A stretch of DNA of 64,000 nt from Pseudaeromonas sp041441555 (GTDB taxonomy: Bacteria; Pseudomonadota; Gammaproteobacteria; Enterobacterales; Aeromonadaceae): the NCBI GenBank assembly GCA_041441555.1, contig JASDSW010000031.1, positions 21,113-85,112 of the forward strand, read 5' to 3'. The notes under the pieces were generated by a model. The model saw nothing but the letters and a program-made list of their open reading frames with translations, was not told the origin of the DNA and searched no databases. The stretch's first letter is position 1. Each line of letters opens with the position of its first letter. The position numbers and the translations under genes are program-made. Shown one piece after another: positions 35,727 to 45,156 of this stretch.

Positions 35727-38700
35727 GTTGGTTGCGTATGACTCTGGTGGCCTGCAGCAGCCTGTTGCTGCTGATGCTGGTGTTGGTTGGCTTATTGCTG
35801 TTTACCAGCATGGGCAACCAGCTGTTGTGGCAGCAACTCAAGGCGGCGTTGCCCACGTTGCAAGGCGAACTGACGGACGGCCACCTGGGCCGGGGGGTGA
35901 CACTCAAGGCCCTGCGTTATGAGAGCCCCGAATTGCTGTTACAAGCCGAGGAGCTGCGCCTGGACTGGCAGTTGGCCTCGCTGCTGGCCGGCCGTCTGGT
36001 CGTGGATGAACTGGTGCTGAACCAGGGGCAACTCGTCTATCGGCATGTGGCTCATCCTGAACCTGAGCCGGCCAGCGAGCCGCTCCCCGAGGCGTCACCC
36101 GTCGATTCTCTTATCTACCTGCCTTTGGAGCTGCAGCTGAAAAAACTGCAGGTCGAGCAACTTGCCGTGTTGACCCCGGATGTCGAGGTGCGAGTCGGTC
36201 AGTTGCAGGCCGCCGCCAGTTGGCAAGGCACGCAACTGCGTCTGCTCTCGAGCCAGTCCGCCGATGTGGATGTCAAGCTGGTACCCTCGCCGGTGACGCC
36301 CGAGGACCCCGACCATCCCGCGAAGAGGTCGTCGGAGCTGGAGGCGAAGCCGCTGGCCCAACCGTTTGACGAACAGAGTGTCCGTCAGCAGATCGAGGCG
36401 CTGCCCACGGTCTTCTTGCCCTTCGATCTGCGCGTGGAGCAGTTTGCGGTACACAAGGGACGTTATCACCAGCGTGGTTTTGATACCGGACTCTTCGATC
36501 TGAGTTTGCAGGGGCGCTTCAAGGGGACAGATCTGAGCGTCGAGGCGTTGCAGATCGCCCATCCCATGGGCGATCTGGCACTGCAGGGCGAGATGAAGTT
36601 CGTCACCTACTATCCGATGCGGGTGACCTTGAAGGGGGTATCGAAGGTCGACTGGCTGGAAAAACAGCTGCAGGGGCGTCGGGCAACGCTGCAGGTGAAT
36701 GGTCCGCTGACCGATCTGAGTGGTCAACTGGATCTGGAGGGGCCGGAGGCCGCCGAGTTCAAGGCGCGTCTCAATACCCTGGCGCCGGATCTGCCGTTTG
36801 AAGCCTCTCTGGCCTGGAAACAGTTGCGCTGGCCACTGCGAGGCCAGCCGGAGTACCGGCTGCTGGACGGTCAACTCAAGGCCGAGGGGCGGCTCTCCGA
36901 TTACCACGCCAGTTTGCATAGCAAGGCCGAGCTGCGTGAATTTCCTCGCGGCTTGCTCGATCTACAGCTGAAAGGCTCCTTGCAGGGCATCGAGCTCAAA
37001 CCACTCAGGCTCACGGCCGCAGACGGCAGCCTGGAGGTCAAAGGCAAGCTGGGGTGGCAGCGAGGGATTGACTGGCGGGGCGAGGTGGAGGCCAAGAGCC
37101 AAAACCTCAAGTCGTGGTTTCCGGCACTCTCCGGCCGCATCCAGACCAAGGTGGTCACCGAATTCACCTATCAAGCGCCGCACTGGCAGCTGAACATCCC
37201 GACCATGCAGGCCGATGGTCAACTCAATGGCTATCCGCTTGCTCTGGCGGGGAAGTTGAGTGGCAACGATCGGTTGGCCTGGAAGTTTGAGCAAATTCGC
37301 CTGAGCAGTGGCAGCAACCGCTTGCTGCTGGATGGTGCTCTGGGCGCCGACTGGCGGGCAACCGGCTCCCTGCAGGCTCCGGATCTCGGTCTGTTGCTCC
37401 CCGAGCTGCGAGGCTCGGCCAATGCACAATTTAATCTGAGCGGCACAGCCAAACGGCCGGTGGTCTCGTTGCAGGTGCAGGCAGATGAACTGGCGATGTC
37501 CGGTGTGCGCATGCGGGATCTGCAGGCTCAGGGAACGCTCAATTTAGGCGCGATCTGGCAAGGCAATCTGCAGGCGCATCTGGGCAGGCTGCGCAATGGC
37601 ACGACTCGGCTGCAGGATCTGCAGTTGTCGCTGCAGGGCGATGAAAACGCCCATGAGCTGCGGTTGGCCTTTGCGGGGCAGCCGCTCGCCAGCGAGCTGT
37701 TGGTGCGGGGGCAGTGGCGGGCACGGCAATGGCAGGGCGAGCTAAGCTCGGGGCGGATCGACACCCCCATCGGCCCCTGGGTGCTGGATGCGCCGTTGAA
37801 CATGGTCTTTTCGGCTGCGAGTCAGCGACTTTCGCTGGGGGCTCAGTGCTGGCACCTGAATGAGGCGGCCCTGTGTCTGCAACCCGCCGAATTGTCGAAG
37901 GCGCGTGGCGATCTACGCCTGAGTCTGTCCCAGTTTGCGACCCAGGCGTTGCGTCCCCTGTTCCCCGAGCGCATGGATTGGCGAGCGATGCTGACCCTGA
38001 ATGGGCAGCTGGGTTGGCAGGGGGGCGTCCCCTACGCCGATCTGCAACTGGAGAGTGAACCGGGCTCGCTGATCGCCGATGAGCTGGTCTCCGACTACGA
38101 CCGACTCTCTGTGTCGACCAAACTGGATCGGCAGCAAGGGGCTTTGGTCTTGCACTTTGCCTCGAAACAGTTGGGGCGAGCCGACATCAACCTGCTGATT
38201 GGCGATCCCATGGGTGAGCGGACTCTGGGGGGGGAGTTGGCGATCCAGGATCTGCGGCTATACAACCTGGCGCCTTTGTTGGATGAACTCAAACGGACCA
38301 AGGGACGGGTCAATGCCAGCGGCCGGATGGGCGGTACCCTCAACAAACCGCTGTTTTACGGCAAGGTTACACTCGATGATGGTCTCATCGAAACCTCGGC
38401 CGAGCTGGCCAAGATCACCGAGTTGCACAGCGAGTTGTTGATCGATGGTGCCAAGGCGCGCCTGAGTGGCCACATGAAGGTGGGTAAGGGCACCATGGAG
38501 CTCGGTGGCCGCATCGACTGGTCCGGCGAGCTGGCCGAGGGGATCATCACGCTGCAGGCTGATACGCTGGAGGTTGGCTTGGCCGGTTATGGTCGGGCGC
38601 GCGTCAGTTCCAACCTGCAGTTGATCTTCGGGCGGGAGCTCCGTCTGACCGGTCAGGTGCAGATCCCGTGGGCGCGGATCCTGGTCAAGTCGCTGCCCGA

Positions 38701-39499
38701 CAGCGCAGTCTCGGTCTCCGAGGATGTCGAGATCGTCACCAAGCGGCGCAAGCCGGAGCCGCAGCCTAAGATCAAGGTGCCGATCTGGCTGGATATCACG
38801 CTCGGCTTGGGCGGCGATGTGCGACTCGATGCCTTGGGGTTGAAGACCAAACTGGTGGGGGGGATCCGGCTGGTGCAGAACCCCGAAGTACCGTTGCGGG
38901 CCGACGGCACCATTTCGCTGACCGATGGCCGTTTCAAATCCTTCGGCCAGAATCTGTTGATCCGCGAAGGGAAACTGCAATTTAACGGCAATCCGACGGC
39001 GCCCTATCTGCAGGTCAAGGCCGAGCGGGATCCGGAGACCATGGAAGATAAGGACATTACGGTCGGGGTCAAGGTGACGGGGCCGGCGGCGCAGCCAAAA
39101 ATCGAGATCTACTCGGAGCCGCAACTGGCGGAATCGGAAAAACTCTCCTACTTGCTGCGTGGGAAAAGCTCGACCAGCAGTGGTACTACCTCCAACGACG
39201 AGGCGATGACCGGCATCCTGCTGGGGGCGGGTTTGAGTCAAGCCAACGGCGTGGTCTCCGATATTGCCGAGAGCTTCGGCCTGAGCGATGTCAGTCTGGA
39301 TTCGACCGGCAGCGGCGATGAAACCCAGGTCAGCATCAGTGGCTACCTGATGCCGGGCTTGCAACTGCAGTATGGTATGGGGGTCTTCACCTCGATCAGC
39401 GAGGTGCGTCTGCGCTATGAGCTGATGCCGCGATTGTATGTCCAGGTGCTGAGTGGTCTGAACCAAGCGCTGGATCTCTTCTACAAGTTCGAATTCTAA
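35723..39499 (+). CDS. tamB: Translocation and assembly module inner-membrane protein TamB
   Basis: TamB is anchored in the inner membrane and spans the periplasm as a long hydrophobic beta groove thought to carry lipids. From ATG 35723 (ATGA overlap with tamA) it has 1258 residues, against 1259 in E. coli. An N-terminal anchor (LVACSSLLLLMLVLVGLLLF) precedes a long repetitive beta-rich region. The conserved C-terminal TamB domain includes ITVGVKVTGPAAQPKIEIYS and LLGAGLSQANG. The protein ends with an aromatic residue pair (YKFEF), as usual. Confidence 0.96.
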   Translation: MSWLRMTLVACSSLLLLMLVLVGLLLFTSMGNQLLWQQLKAALPTLQGELTDGHLGRGVTLKALRYESPELLLQAEELRLDWQLASLLAGRLVVDELVLNQGQLVYRHVAHPEPEPASEPLPEASPVDSLIYLPLELQLKKLQVEQLAVLTPDVEVRVGQLQAAASWQGTQLRLLSSQSADVDVKLVPSPVTPEDPDHPAKRSSELEAKPLAQPFDEQSVRQQIEALPTVFLPFDLRVEQFAVHKGRYHQRGFDTGLFDLSLQGRFKGTDLSVEALQIAHPMGDLALQGEMKFVTYYPMRVTLKGVSKVDWLEKQLQGRRATLQVNGPLTDLSGQLDLEGPEAAEFKARLNTLAPDLPFEASLAWKQLRWPLRGQPEYRLLDGQLKAEGRLSDYHASLHSKAELREFPRGLLDLQLKGSLQGIELKPLRLTAADGSLEVKGKLGWQRGIDWRGEVEAKSQNLKSWFPALSGRIQTKVVTEFTYQAPHWQLNIPTMQADGQLNGYPLALAGKLSGNDRLAWKFEQIRLSSGSNRLLLDGALGADWRATGSLQAPDLGLLLPELRGSANAQFNLSGTAKRPVVSLQVQADELAMSGVRMRDLQAQGTLNLGAIWQGNLQAHLGRLRNGTTRLQDLQLSLQGDENAHELRLAFAGQPLASELLVRGQWRARQWQGELSSGRIDTPIGPWVLDAPLNMVFSAASQRLSLGAQCWHLNEAALCLQPAELSKARGDLRLSLSQFATQALRPLFPERMDWRAMLTLNGQLGWQGGVPYADLQLESEPGSLIADELVSDYDRLSVSTKLDRQQGALVLHFASKQLGRADINLLIGDPMGERTLGGELAIQDLRLYNLAPLLDELKRTKGRVNASGRMGGTLNKPLFYGKVTLDDGLIETSAELAKITELHSELLIDGAKARLSGHMKVGKGTMELGGRIDWSGELAEGIITLQADTLEVGLAGYGRARVSSNLQLIFGRELRLTGQVQIPWARILVKSLPDSAVSVSEDVEIVTKRRKPEPQPKIKVPIWLDITLGLGGDVRLDALGLKTKLVGGIRLVQNPEVPLRADGTISLTDGRFKSFGQNLLIREGKLQFNGNPTAPYLQVKAERDPETMEDKDITVGVKVTGPAAQPKIEIYSEPQLAESEKLSYLLRGKSSTSSGTTSNDEAMTGILLGAGLSQANGVVSDIAESFGLSDVSLDSTGSGDETQVSISGYLMPGLQLQYGMGVFTSISEVRLRYELMPRLYVQVLSGLNQALDLFYKFEF

Positions 39500-39512
39500 A
39501 CGGCCAGCGTAA

Positions 39513-39537
39513 CCCCTGCCGGATTATCCGGCAGGGG
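39513..39537. terminator. Hairpin between tamB and the EAL gene
   Basis: A perfect 11-bp stem CCCCTGCCGGA/TCCGGCAGGGG with a TTA loop lies between the converging genes. There is no T-run. Confidence 0.65.
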
Positions 39538-39538
39538 A

Positions 39539-42487
39539 TCAGGCATCGTCGTTGTGCGGACTGAACATTTGCTCCAACTGCTGGGCCGACAAGGGGCGAG
39601 CGCGCAAGAAGCCCTGGAAATTGTCACAGCCGAGCTCTCGCAGCACCGCGAGTTGTTCGTCGGTCTCGACCCCTTCGGCGATCACCGAAAACGCCATGGC
39701 CTCCGCCAGCGCCAGCACGGTGGCGACCAGAACCCGATCCTTGTGCTCCTCGACCAGTCGCATGATGAAGCTGCGATCCAGTTTGACCTCGTTGATTGGC
39801 AGTTGCTTCAGGTAAGCCAACGAGGAGTAGCCGGTGCCAAAATCATCGATGGAAAGGTGGATCCCCAACTGGCGGATGGCCTGCATCTTGAGCACGGTTT
39901 CGCTGAGATTTTCCAGGACCACCGATTCGGTGAGCTCCAGCATCAGGCAGGCGGCCGGGATCCCGCTGTCGTGGATGATCTGCTCCAATTGCGGCAGAAA
40001 ATCACGATGGTGAAACTGGCGGGCACTGACGTTGACCGAAATGGCCGGCAGTTTGAGACCCTGGCCCTGCCAGTAGACAAATTGGGCGCAGGCCTGCTGC
40101 AACACCCAAAGACCGATCTCATTGATCAGGCTGGTCTCCTCGGCGACCGGAATAAACTCAGCCGGGGAGATGAATTGTCCCTGATGTTCCCAACGCAGTA
40201 GCGCCTCGGCGCCCACCAGATCGCCGCTGGTCACCGAAAATTGCGGTTGATAGAAGAGTTGGAACGACCGATTGCGCAGCGCCTCGCGCAGCTGGTTATT
40301 CAGCTCCAGACGGCGGCGCACGGCACGGCCCATATCGCTGGTGAAGAAGGCGTGGCCGCCACCGCTTTGGCGTTTGGCGATGTGCACGGCAGTGTCAGCC
40401 TGCTGCATCACTGATTCATACGAAACTTCATCGGGGAACAGACTGATCCCCAGCGTGCTGGTCACATGCAGGTTGATGCCGTCGATATCAAAGGGTTGGG
40501 CGAACAGAGCGCCGATCTCCTGCACCAGGTATTCGCTCTGGATGCGCGCCGTCACCAGACTGCTGCCGAGCTCTTTGGCGAGCAGGGCAAATTGGTCGCC
40601 CGAGACCCGCGCCAGCGTCAGCTGTTGTCCGATCCCGTTCTGCAGCCGGACGACAATCGCCTTGAGCAACTTGTCACCAATGCCGTGACCCAACGAGTCG
40701 TTGATGTTCTTGAAGTGGTCAATATCCAGCAGGATGAAGGCGCCACAGATCTGGCGATCGATCGCCTCTTGCAGGGCCATCTCCAGTTGCTCGAGCATGG
40801 CACGCCGGTTGTACAGCTCGGTCAGATCGTCGTAATAGGCTAACTTTTCAATCTGGCGCTCATTTTGCTGCCGCTCGGAGATGTCATCCAGGGTACAGAT
40901 GTAGTGAGCAATCTTCTCGTGGTGGCGAATGGCCGTGATGGTGAGTCGGACGGGAAAGTAAAAGCCATTGGCCTTGAGTAGCTTTTCTTCGCCCTGCCAG
41001 TGATTCTGGTGTTGCAAGGTCTGCTGCAGGGAGTGGTAGAACTCGTCGTCATAGAAGCTGGGACGCAACATCTTCATGTGGCGACTGAGTACCTCTTCCG
41101 CCTTGAACCCGGTCATGGAGCTGAAAGCCGGGTTGACCCGCTCGATAAATCCCAACGCATCCACCACGATCACCGCCAGTGGTGAATCGAAGGTGGCTTT
41201 GGCCAGTTGCAGCTCCTCTTCAAACCCCAGACGCAACAGCTCTCCCTCGGTGCGGTGGGCCGTGAGGGCCAGGATCGTCTCCAGGGGGGCCTCAGCGGCC
41301 GGTAGGTTGCGAAACAGCAGACAGATGAGCCCGATCGGCTGCTGCTCTTCATCGAACAGCGGGTAACTCAGCAGTGACTCGAAAGCCCCATACTCGGTGA
41401 ATAACGGGCGCAGCGGCAGCAAGGTGTCACCGGACCAACGTTGGGGATGAGGATTGAGTAGCAGAGGGCCGGCCGGGTGCTGGAGCGAGATTTGCTGCTC
41501 CGGCAGCCAGCTTCCGCGATCGTAACGCGTCATGCTGACCAGCTGGGTTTCACCCTCCCGTTGCAGTTGCCGCCAAATCAACACCTGGCTGGCCTGACAC
41601 TGTTCGGCCAGCAATTGTGCCAGATTGGCAAAATAGGCGCGGCCGCTGCTGCTGGCGATGCGCAGATTGAAATCCTGCAGCCATTGCAGATCGTCGCATT
41701 GAGGCTTGGTGGGCGATGTCACCAGCAGGCTGGCGGCTTTTTCTGCCAACTGGAAGGTCAGAGGAGGGAAGCTCTGCTGAAAGGCGCGGTACTCCAGGGT
41801 CAACAGGCCACAGCAACGCCCCTCATGGGTCAGTTGCACATCCAGGCGGGCATGGATCCCATCTGCCACCAGGTAGCTCTGACTCTTGAGCATGGGTTGA
41901 TGGGCAATGTCGGAGAAACCCAGGCTTTTGCGACTGCGCAGTGCCCGGAGGTAATGGGGGGCGACCTCCTGGGGCGACGGAAGTCGATCGCCGCCGAGCA
42001 TAAACAACGGTGTCATCCGCTGGCCGTCCAGATCCCAAAGCAGCAGCCGTTCGCAGCCGGTGGCCCCGTAGAGGGTTTGCAAAATATGGCGGTTTCGTTC
42101 CACGTTGGAGGTGCGAGCAGCCTGCTTTTCCAGCTCCAGAACCTCCAGTGCCTGCAGGCTGGTAGGGTCGGGAGCATTGACCAGCGGGTGAGCACTGAGC
42201 AGCCATTCGGGGTGGCGATCCGGTATAAACTGTAGCAACCAGAGTGTGTCGTTCCGCGCCAATTGCACGCACCCGCTCTGTCGCGTGTCCAGCAGCAGAT
42301 TGATCTCGTGGGCTTCATCTGCCGGGAGTTGTTCGGGCCACGGCTGATCCGGAAACGGGCATAGTGCCTCGGGGGGCAGAGCCGCGCCGATCGGCGTCAA
42401 TTGCCGGGTCAGCATATTCAGCCGCAGCAAGCAGGGGCCCGAAGAGCCCTGGGGGAGCATCGTGAAAGCGGGTGCTGGAAGTTGCAT
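39539..42487 (-). CDS. GAF-PAS-GGDEF-EAL cyclic-di-GMP phosphodiesterase
   Basis: A 982-residue protein without a signal peptide or membrane helix, so probably cytoplasmic. Two GAF-like regions (about residues 125-265 and 280-410) precede a PAS domain near 430-550 (VDALGFIERVNPAFSSMTGF). A GGDEF domain follows, with its signature degraded to SGDQF near residue 629. The EAL domain has EALLRW near residue 760, LELTES, DDFGTGYSSLAYLKQLPI near 881, and AEGVETDEQ. With the cyclase motif damaged and EAL residues present, phosphodiesterase activity is the likely output. The signal is unknown. It is divergent from the CoA-disulfide reductase gene. Confidence 0.92.
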   Translation of the reverse strand: MQLPAPAFTMLPQGSSGPCLLRLNMLTRQLTPIGAALPPEALCPFPDQPWPEQLPADEAHEINLLLDTRQSGCVQLARNDTLWLLQFIPDRHPEWLLSAHPLVNAPDPTSLQALEVLELEKQAARTSNVERNRHILQTLYGATGCERLLLWDLDGQRMTPLFMLGGDRLPSPQEVAPHYLRALRSRKSLGFSDIAHQPMLKSQSYLVADGIHARLDVQLTHEGRCCGLLTLEYRAFQQSFPPLTFQLAEKAASLLVTSPTKPQCDDLQWLQDFNLRIASSSGRAYFANLAQLLAEQCQASQVLIWRQLQREGETQLVSMTRYDRGSWLPEQQISLQHPAGPLLLNPHPQRWSGDTLLPLRPLFTEYGAFESLLSYPLFDEEQQPIGLICLLFRNLPAAEAPLETILALTAHRTEGELLRLGFEEELQLAKATFDSPLAVIVVDALGFIERVNPAFSSMTGFKAEEVLSRHMKMLRPSFYDDEFYHSLQQTLQHQNHWQGEEKLLKANGFYFPVRLTITAIRHHEKIAHYICTLDDISERQQNERQIEKLAYYDDLTELYNRRAMLEQLEMALQEAIDRQICGAFILLDIDHFKNINDSLGHGIGDKLLKAIVVRLQNGIGQQLTLARVSGDQFALLAKELGSSLVTARIQSEYLVQEIGALFAQPFDIDGINLHVTSTLGISLFPDEVSYESVMQQADTAVHIAKRQSGGGHAFFTSDMGRAVRRRLELNNQLREALRNRSFQLFYQPQFSVTSGDLVGAEALLRWEHQGQFISPAEFIPVAEETSLINEIGLWVLQQACAQFVYWQGQGLKLPAISVNVSARQFHHRDFLPQLEQIIHDSGIPAACLMLELTESVVLENLSETVLKMQAIRQLGIHLSIDDFGTGYSSLAYLKQLPINEVKLDRSFIMRLVEEHKDRVLVATVLALAEAMAFSVIAEGVETDEQLAVLRELGCDNFQGFLRARPLSAQQLEQMFSPHNDDA

Positions 42488-42559
42488 AAAATCAATGGAC
42501 TATAATTAGCCGACCAGTCTTTCAGCATACCCGATCCGAGCGAGCAGGCAATATTATGA

Positions 42560-42588
42560 TTGTATCGTAGATTAGTGATTGCTAAAGT
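42560..42588 (+). promoter_or_regulatory. Promoter with overlapping TTAG-N6-CTAA operator before the reductase gene
   Basis: TTGTAT, a 17-base spacer and TAAAGT form a plausible promoter. The palindrome ATTAGTG-AT-TGCTAAA (42571-42586) covers the spacer end and the -10. A very similar palindrome lies before the YeeE/YedE pair at 46096-46111, and both are followed by GTAA and then AGGCCT. Confidence 0.55.
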
Positions 42589-42618
42589 AAGAGGCCTATA
42601 TTCCTGGAGGAGCAACAA

Positions 42619-44298
42619 ATGAGCAAGATCGTCATCATCGGGGGTGTTGCCGGCGGCGCATCGGCGGCGGCCAGAGCGCGTCGTTTGTCGGAGAGCTCGG
42701 AGATCATCGTTCTGGAGCGTGGCGAACATGTCTCCTTTGCCAACTGTGGGCTGCCGTATCACATCGGCGGTGATATTCCTCGACGCGATGCCTTGCTGTT
42801 ACAGACTCCGCAGAGTTTCAAGAAACGCTTCAATGTCGATGTGCGCACCTGTCATGAGGTCATCGCCATCGATCCCCACGCCAAGACGGTGACGGTCAAA
42901 GAGCTGCTGACCGAGCGGCTGTACATCGAAAGTTACGATAAGTTGCTGCTGAGCCCAGGGGCGGCTCCGGTTCGCCCGCCGTTGCCGGGGATCGTGCATC
43001 CGGGGGTTCACCTACTGCGCAACATCCCCGATATGGATCGCATACTGGCCGCGTTGACTCATCACAAGCCGCATCACGCCACCGTGGTCGGGGGCGGCTT
43101 CATCGGCCTGGAGATGGTGGATGCCCTGCATCAACGTGGCATCGCCGTCACGCTGCTGGAGCTTGGTGAGCAGGTGATGGCGCCGGTCGATCCGGAGATG
43201 GCGAGTCCGTTGCATCAGACGCTGGTCGAACATGGGGTCGAACTGAGGCTCAAAACGGGTCTGAGCGAGATATTGCCGGAGGCTCCGGCGCAAGATCCGT
43301 CGGGCGAGGGGACGGGGCTCACCTTGCTGCTGAGCGATGGTAGCCAGCTCCCGACCGATCTCTTGATCCTGGCGATTGGCGTCAAACCCGAGACCACGCT
43401 AGCCGCTCAGGCCGGGCTGCAGCTCGGCCCGCGGGGGGGCATTAGCGTCGATGAACGGATGCAAACTTCGGAGCCGGATATCTATGCCGTTGGCGATGTG
43501 GTGGAGACGCCGGAGTTTGTCACCGGCAAACCGGCGTTGATGCCCTTGGCCGGTCCTGCCAACCGGCAGGGCCGTCTGGCCGCCGATAACATGCTGGGAC
43601 GGCAGGTCACCTACAAACGGACTCAAGGAACCGCGATCTGCAAGGTTTTCAATCTGGCGGTGGCCAGTACCGGGCTCAATGAAAAGAGTCTGCAGCGTTC
43701 TGGCATGGCCTATCAAAAGATCTATGTCCATCCGGCCAGCCACGCCAGCTATTACCCTGGCTCTCATCCTGTCAGCCTCAAGCTGCTGTTTGATCCGCAC
43801 AACGGCCGGATCCTGGGGGCTCAGGCGGTGGGAGTGGATGGCATCGACAAGCGGATCGATGTGCTCGCGGTGGCCATGCGTGCCGGGATGACCGTCATGG
43901 ATCTGGAGGATCTGGAGCTCACCTATGCGCCGCCGTTTGGTTCGGCCCGCGATGTCATCAACCAGGCCGGCATGGTGGCCAGCAACGTGATCAAGGGGGA
44001 TGAGGCGGTCTGCCATAGCGAGGATCTGTTGGCATTGCGGCCAGATCAGCTGTTGCTGGATGTTCGTAATCCGGGCGAGTTGCAGACGGTGGGGGCGTTT
44101 CCCAATGCGATCAACATTCCCGTGGATGAGTTGCGGGCCCGCATGGCGGAATTACCCAAAGACAAGGAGATCCTGGTGGCCTGTCAGGTCGGCTTACGTG
44201 GCCATGTGGCGTGTCGGATGCTGAGCAACTGCGGCTTCCGGGTGCGGAATCTGTCGGGGGGATTCAAGACCTATCAGATGGCTACCGCCCACTATTAA
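42619..44298 (+). CDS. CoA-disulfide/persulfide reductase with C-terminal rhodanese domain
   Basis: A 559-residue flavoprotein of the CoA-disulfide reductase family fused to a rhodanese domain, the architecture of NADH-dependent persulfide reductases. The N-terminal FAD site is IVIIGGVAGGASAAARARR. The single redox cysteine is Cys43 in FANCGLPYH. The NAD(P)H site is VVGGGFIGLEMVDAL, and the second FAD motif is PDIYAVGDVVE. The rhodanese loop is CQVGLRG with Cys522. GGAGGAG gives a strong ribosome site. It probably reduces CoA-persulfide or polysulfide. The operator shared with the YeeE/YedE pair supports a sulfane-sulfur role. Confidence 0.93.
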   Translation: MSKIVIIGGVAGGASAAARARRLSESSEIIVLERGEHVSFANCGLPYHIGGDIPRRDALLLQTPQSFKKRFNVDVRTCHEVIAIDPHAKTVTVKELLTERLYIESYDKLLLSPGAAPVRPPLPGIVHPGVHLLRNIPDMDRILAALTHHKPHHATVVGGGFIGLEMVDALHQRGIAVTLLELGEQVMAPVDPEMASPLHQTLVEHGVELRLKTGLSEILPEAPAQDPSGEGTGLTLLLSDGSQLPTDLLILAIGVKPETTLAAQAGLQLGPRGGISVDERMQTSEPDIYAVGDVVETPEFVTGKPALMPLAGPANRQGRLAADNMLGRQVTYKRTQGTAICKVFNLAVASTGLNEKSLQRSGMAYQKIYVHPASHASYYPGSHPVSLKLLFDPHNGRILGAQAVGVDGIDKRIDVLAVAMRAGMTVMDLEDLELTYAPPFGSARDVINQAGMVASNVIKGDEAVCHSEDLLALRPDQLLLDVRNPGELQTVGAFPNAINIPVDELRARMAELPKDKEILVACQVGLRGHVACRMLSNCGFRVRNLSGGFKTYQMATAHY

Positions 44299-44329
44299 TG
44301 TCTTGATCTCTCTATGACGCTGATGAATG

Positions 44330-44362
44330 ACAGAGGCCTCCGCATGGAGGCCTCTGTGTTTT
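44330..44362 (+). terminator. Strong terminator after the reductase gene
   Basis: A perfect 12-bp stem ACAGAGGCCTCC/GGAGGCCTCTGT with a GCAT loop is followed by GTTTT. Confidence 0.9.
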
Positions 44363-44373
44363 GCCGCTGTCAG

Positions 44374-45012
44374 TTACTGCGGCAGGTCGTCGTCCAACAG
44401 ATTGGCAAAGGGATCATCAAGCTCCATGGCGTTGAGCCGAGCCTCGGCGATGAAGCGTGGCGGCTGCCCCTTGAGTCCCCAGACGGAGAGCTCGCCAGCC
44501 AGGAACAGATGACCAGGAAAGGATTCATCATCGGTGCGGAAGTGGGGCAGATGACTGCTGTCGAAGTCGACCTGGTGGAGAGCCAAGATCGGGCGCAAGG
44601 CAAAAAAGAGATCTCGGGTCAGTTCACTGCCCAGGCTCACCGGCCGGCGATTCTCGTCGAACAGCCAGGTTCCTTCCCCCTGCATGTTGTTGAAAAAACC
44701 CCCGGCATGCAGAAAGTATTTGGCCAATAAAATAGCTTCGGTAATACCAATGCCCGCCTGCTCTGGCTTCGGGCGCCAGAAGGTGAGCTCTTCAATTTGC
44801 GTCAGGCTCAGCCATGGGGTGACTGAGCTTGGCGGTGTGACTCGCTCCCAGAGTTGTTGCACTCCGAGCTGGATTTGCAAGGCGACATCGCCCAGGCGTT
44901 CGATGATCTGCTCGGGAGTCATGCTCCCATCGGAAATCAGGTGATTAACGGCGATCGCCGCTTGAAGATCATCGGCTGGAGCCGATGCTGGATGATGGTG
45001 ATCTGCGGTCAT
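44374..45012 (-). CDS. Hypothetical protein, 212 residues
   Basis: I do not recognise the family. The start at 45012 has AGGA about 12 bases upstream. The protein is soluble and acidic. A His-rich opening (MTADHHHPASAPADD) is followed by a helical region, a Trp-containing middle (WLSLTQIEELTFWRPKPEQ, AKYFLHAGGFFNNMQGEGTW), and an acidic tail (DDPFANLLDDDLPQ). There is no signal peptide or membrane helix. Codon use looks like the neighbours. It converges with the reductase gene. Coding status is supported by length, ribosome site and a clean amino-acid composition. Confidence 0.7.
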   Translation of the reverse strand: MTADHHHPASAPADDLQAAIAVNHLISDGSMTPEQIIERLGDVALQIQLGVQQLWERVTPPSSVTPWLSLTQIEELTFWRPKPEQAGIGITEAILLAKYFLHAGGFFNNMQGEGTWLFDENRRPVSLGSELTRDLFFALRPILALHQVDFDSSHLPHFRTDDESFPGHLFLAGELSVWGLKGQPPRFIAEARLNAMELDDPFANLLDDDLPQ

Positions 45013-45156
45013 TCTCTGTGCATCCTCGTGTCGGCAAGAGCAAAAAAAGACAAGCCATTGTTTGGATTGAGCTTATATCAACTGGTTGGATCTTCTGTAA
45101 AAAAGGCGGCGGAAGATGATAGATGTTTTAGCCCCTTCACAGATGATTGCGTCTGA

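Noticed and set aside
38258..39466. 402-codon open frame antisense to tamB
   Set aside because: TamB matches the family length exactly; the antisense product is His/Gln-rich without recognisable domains.
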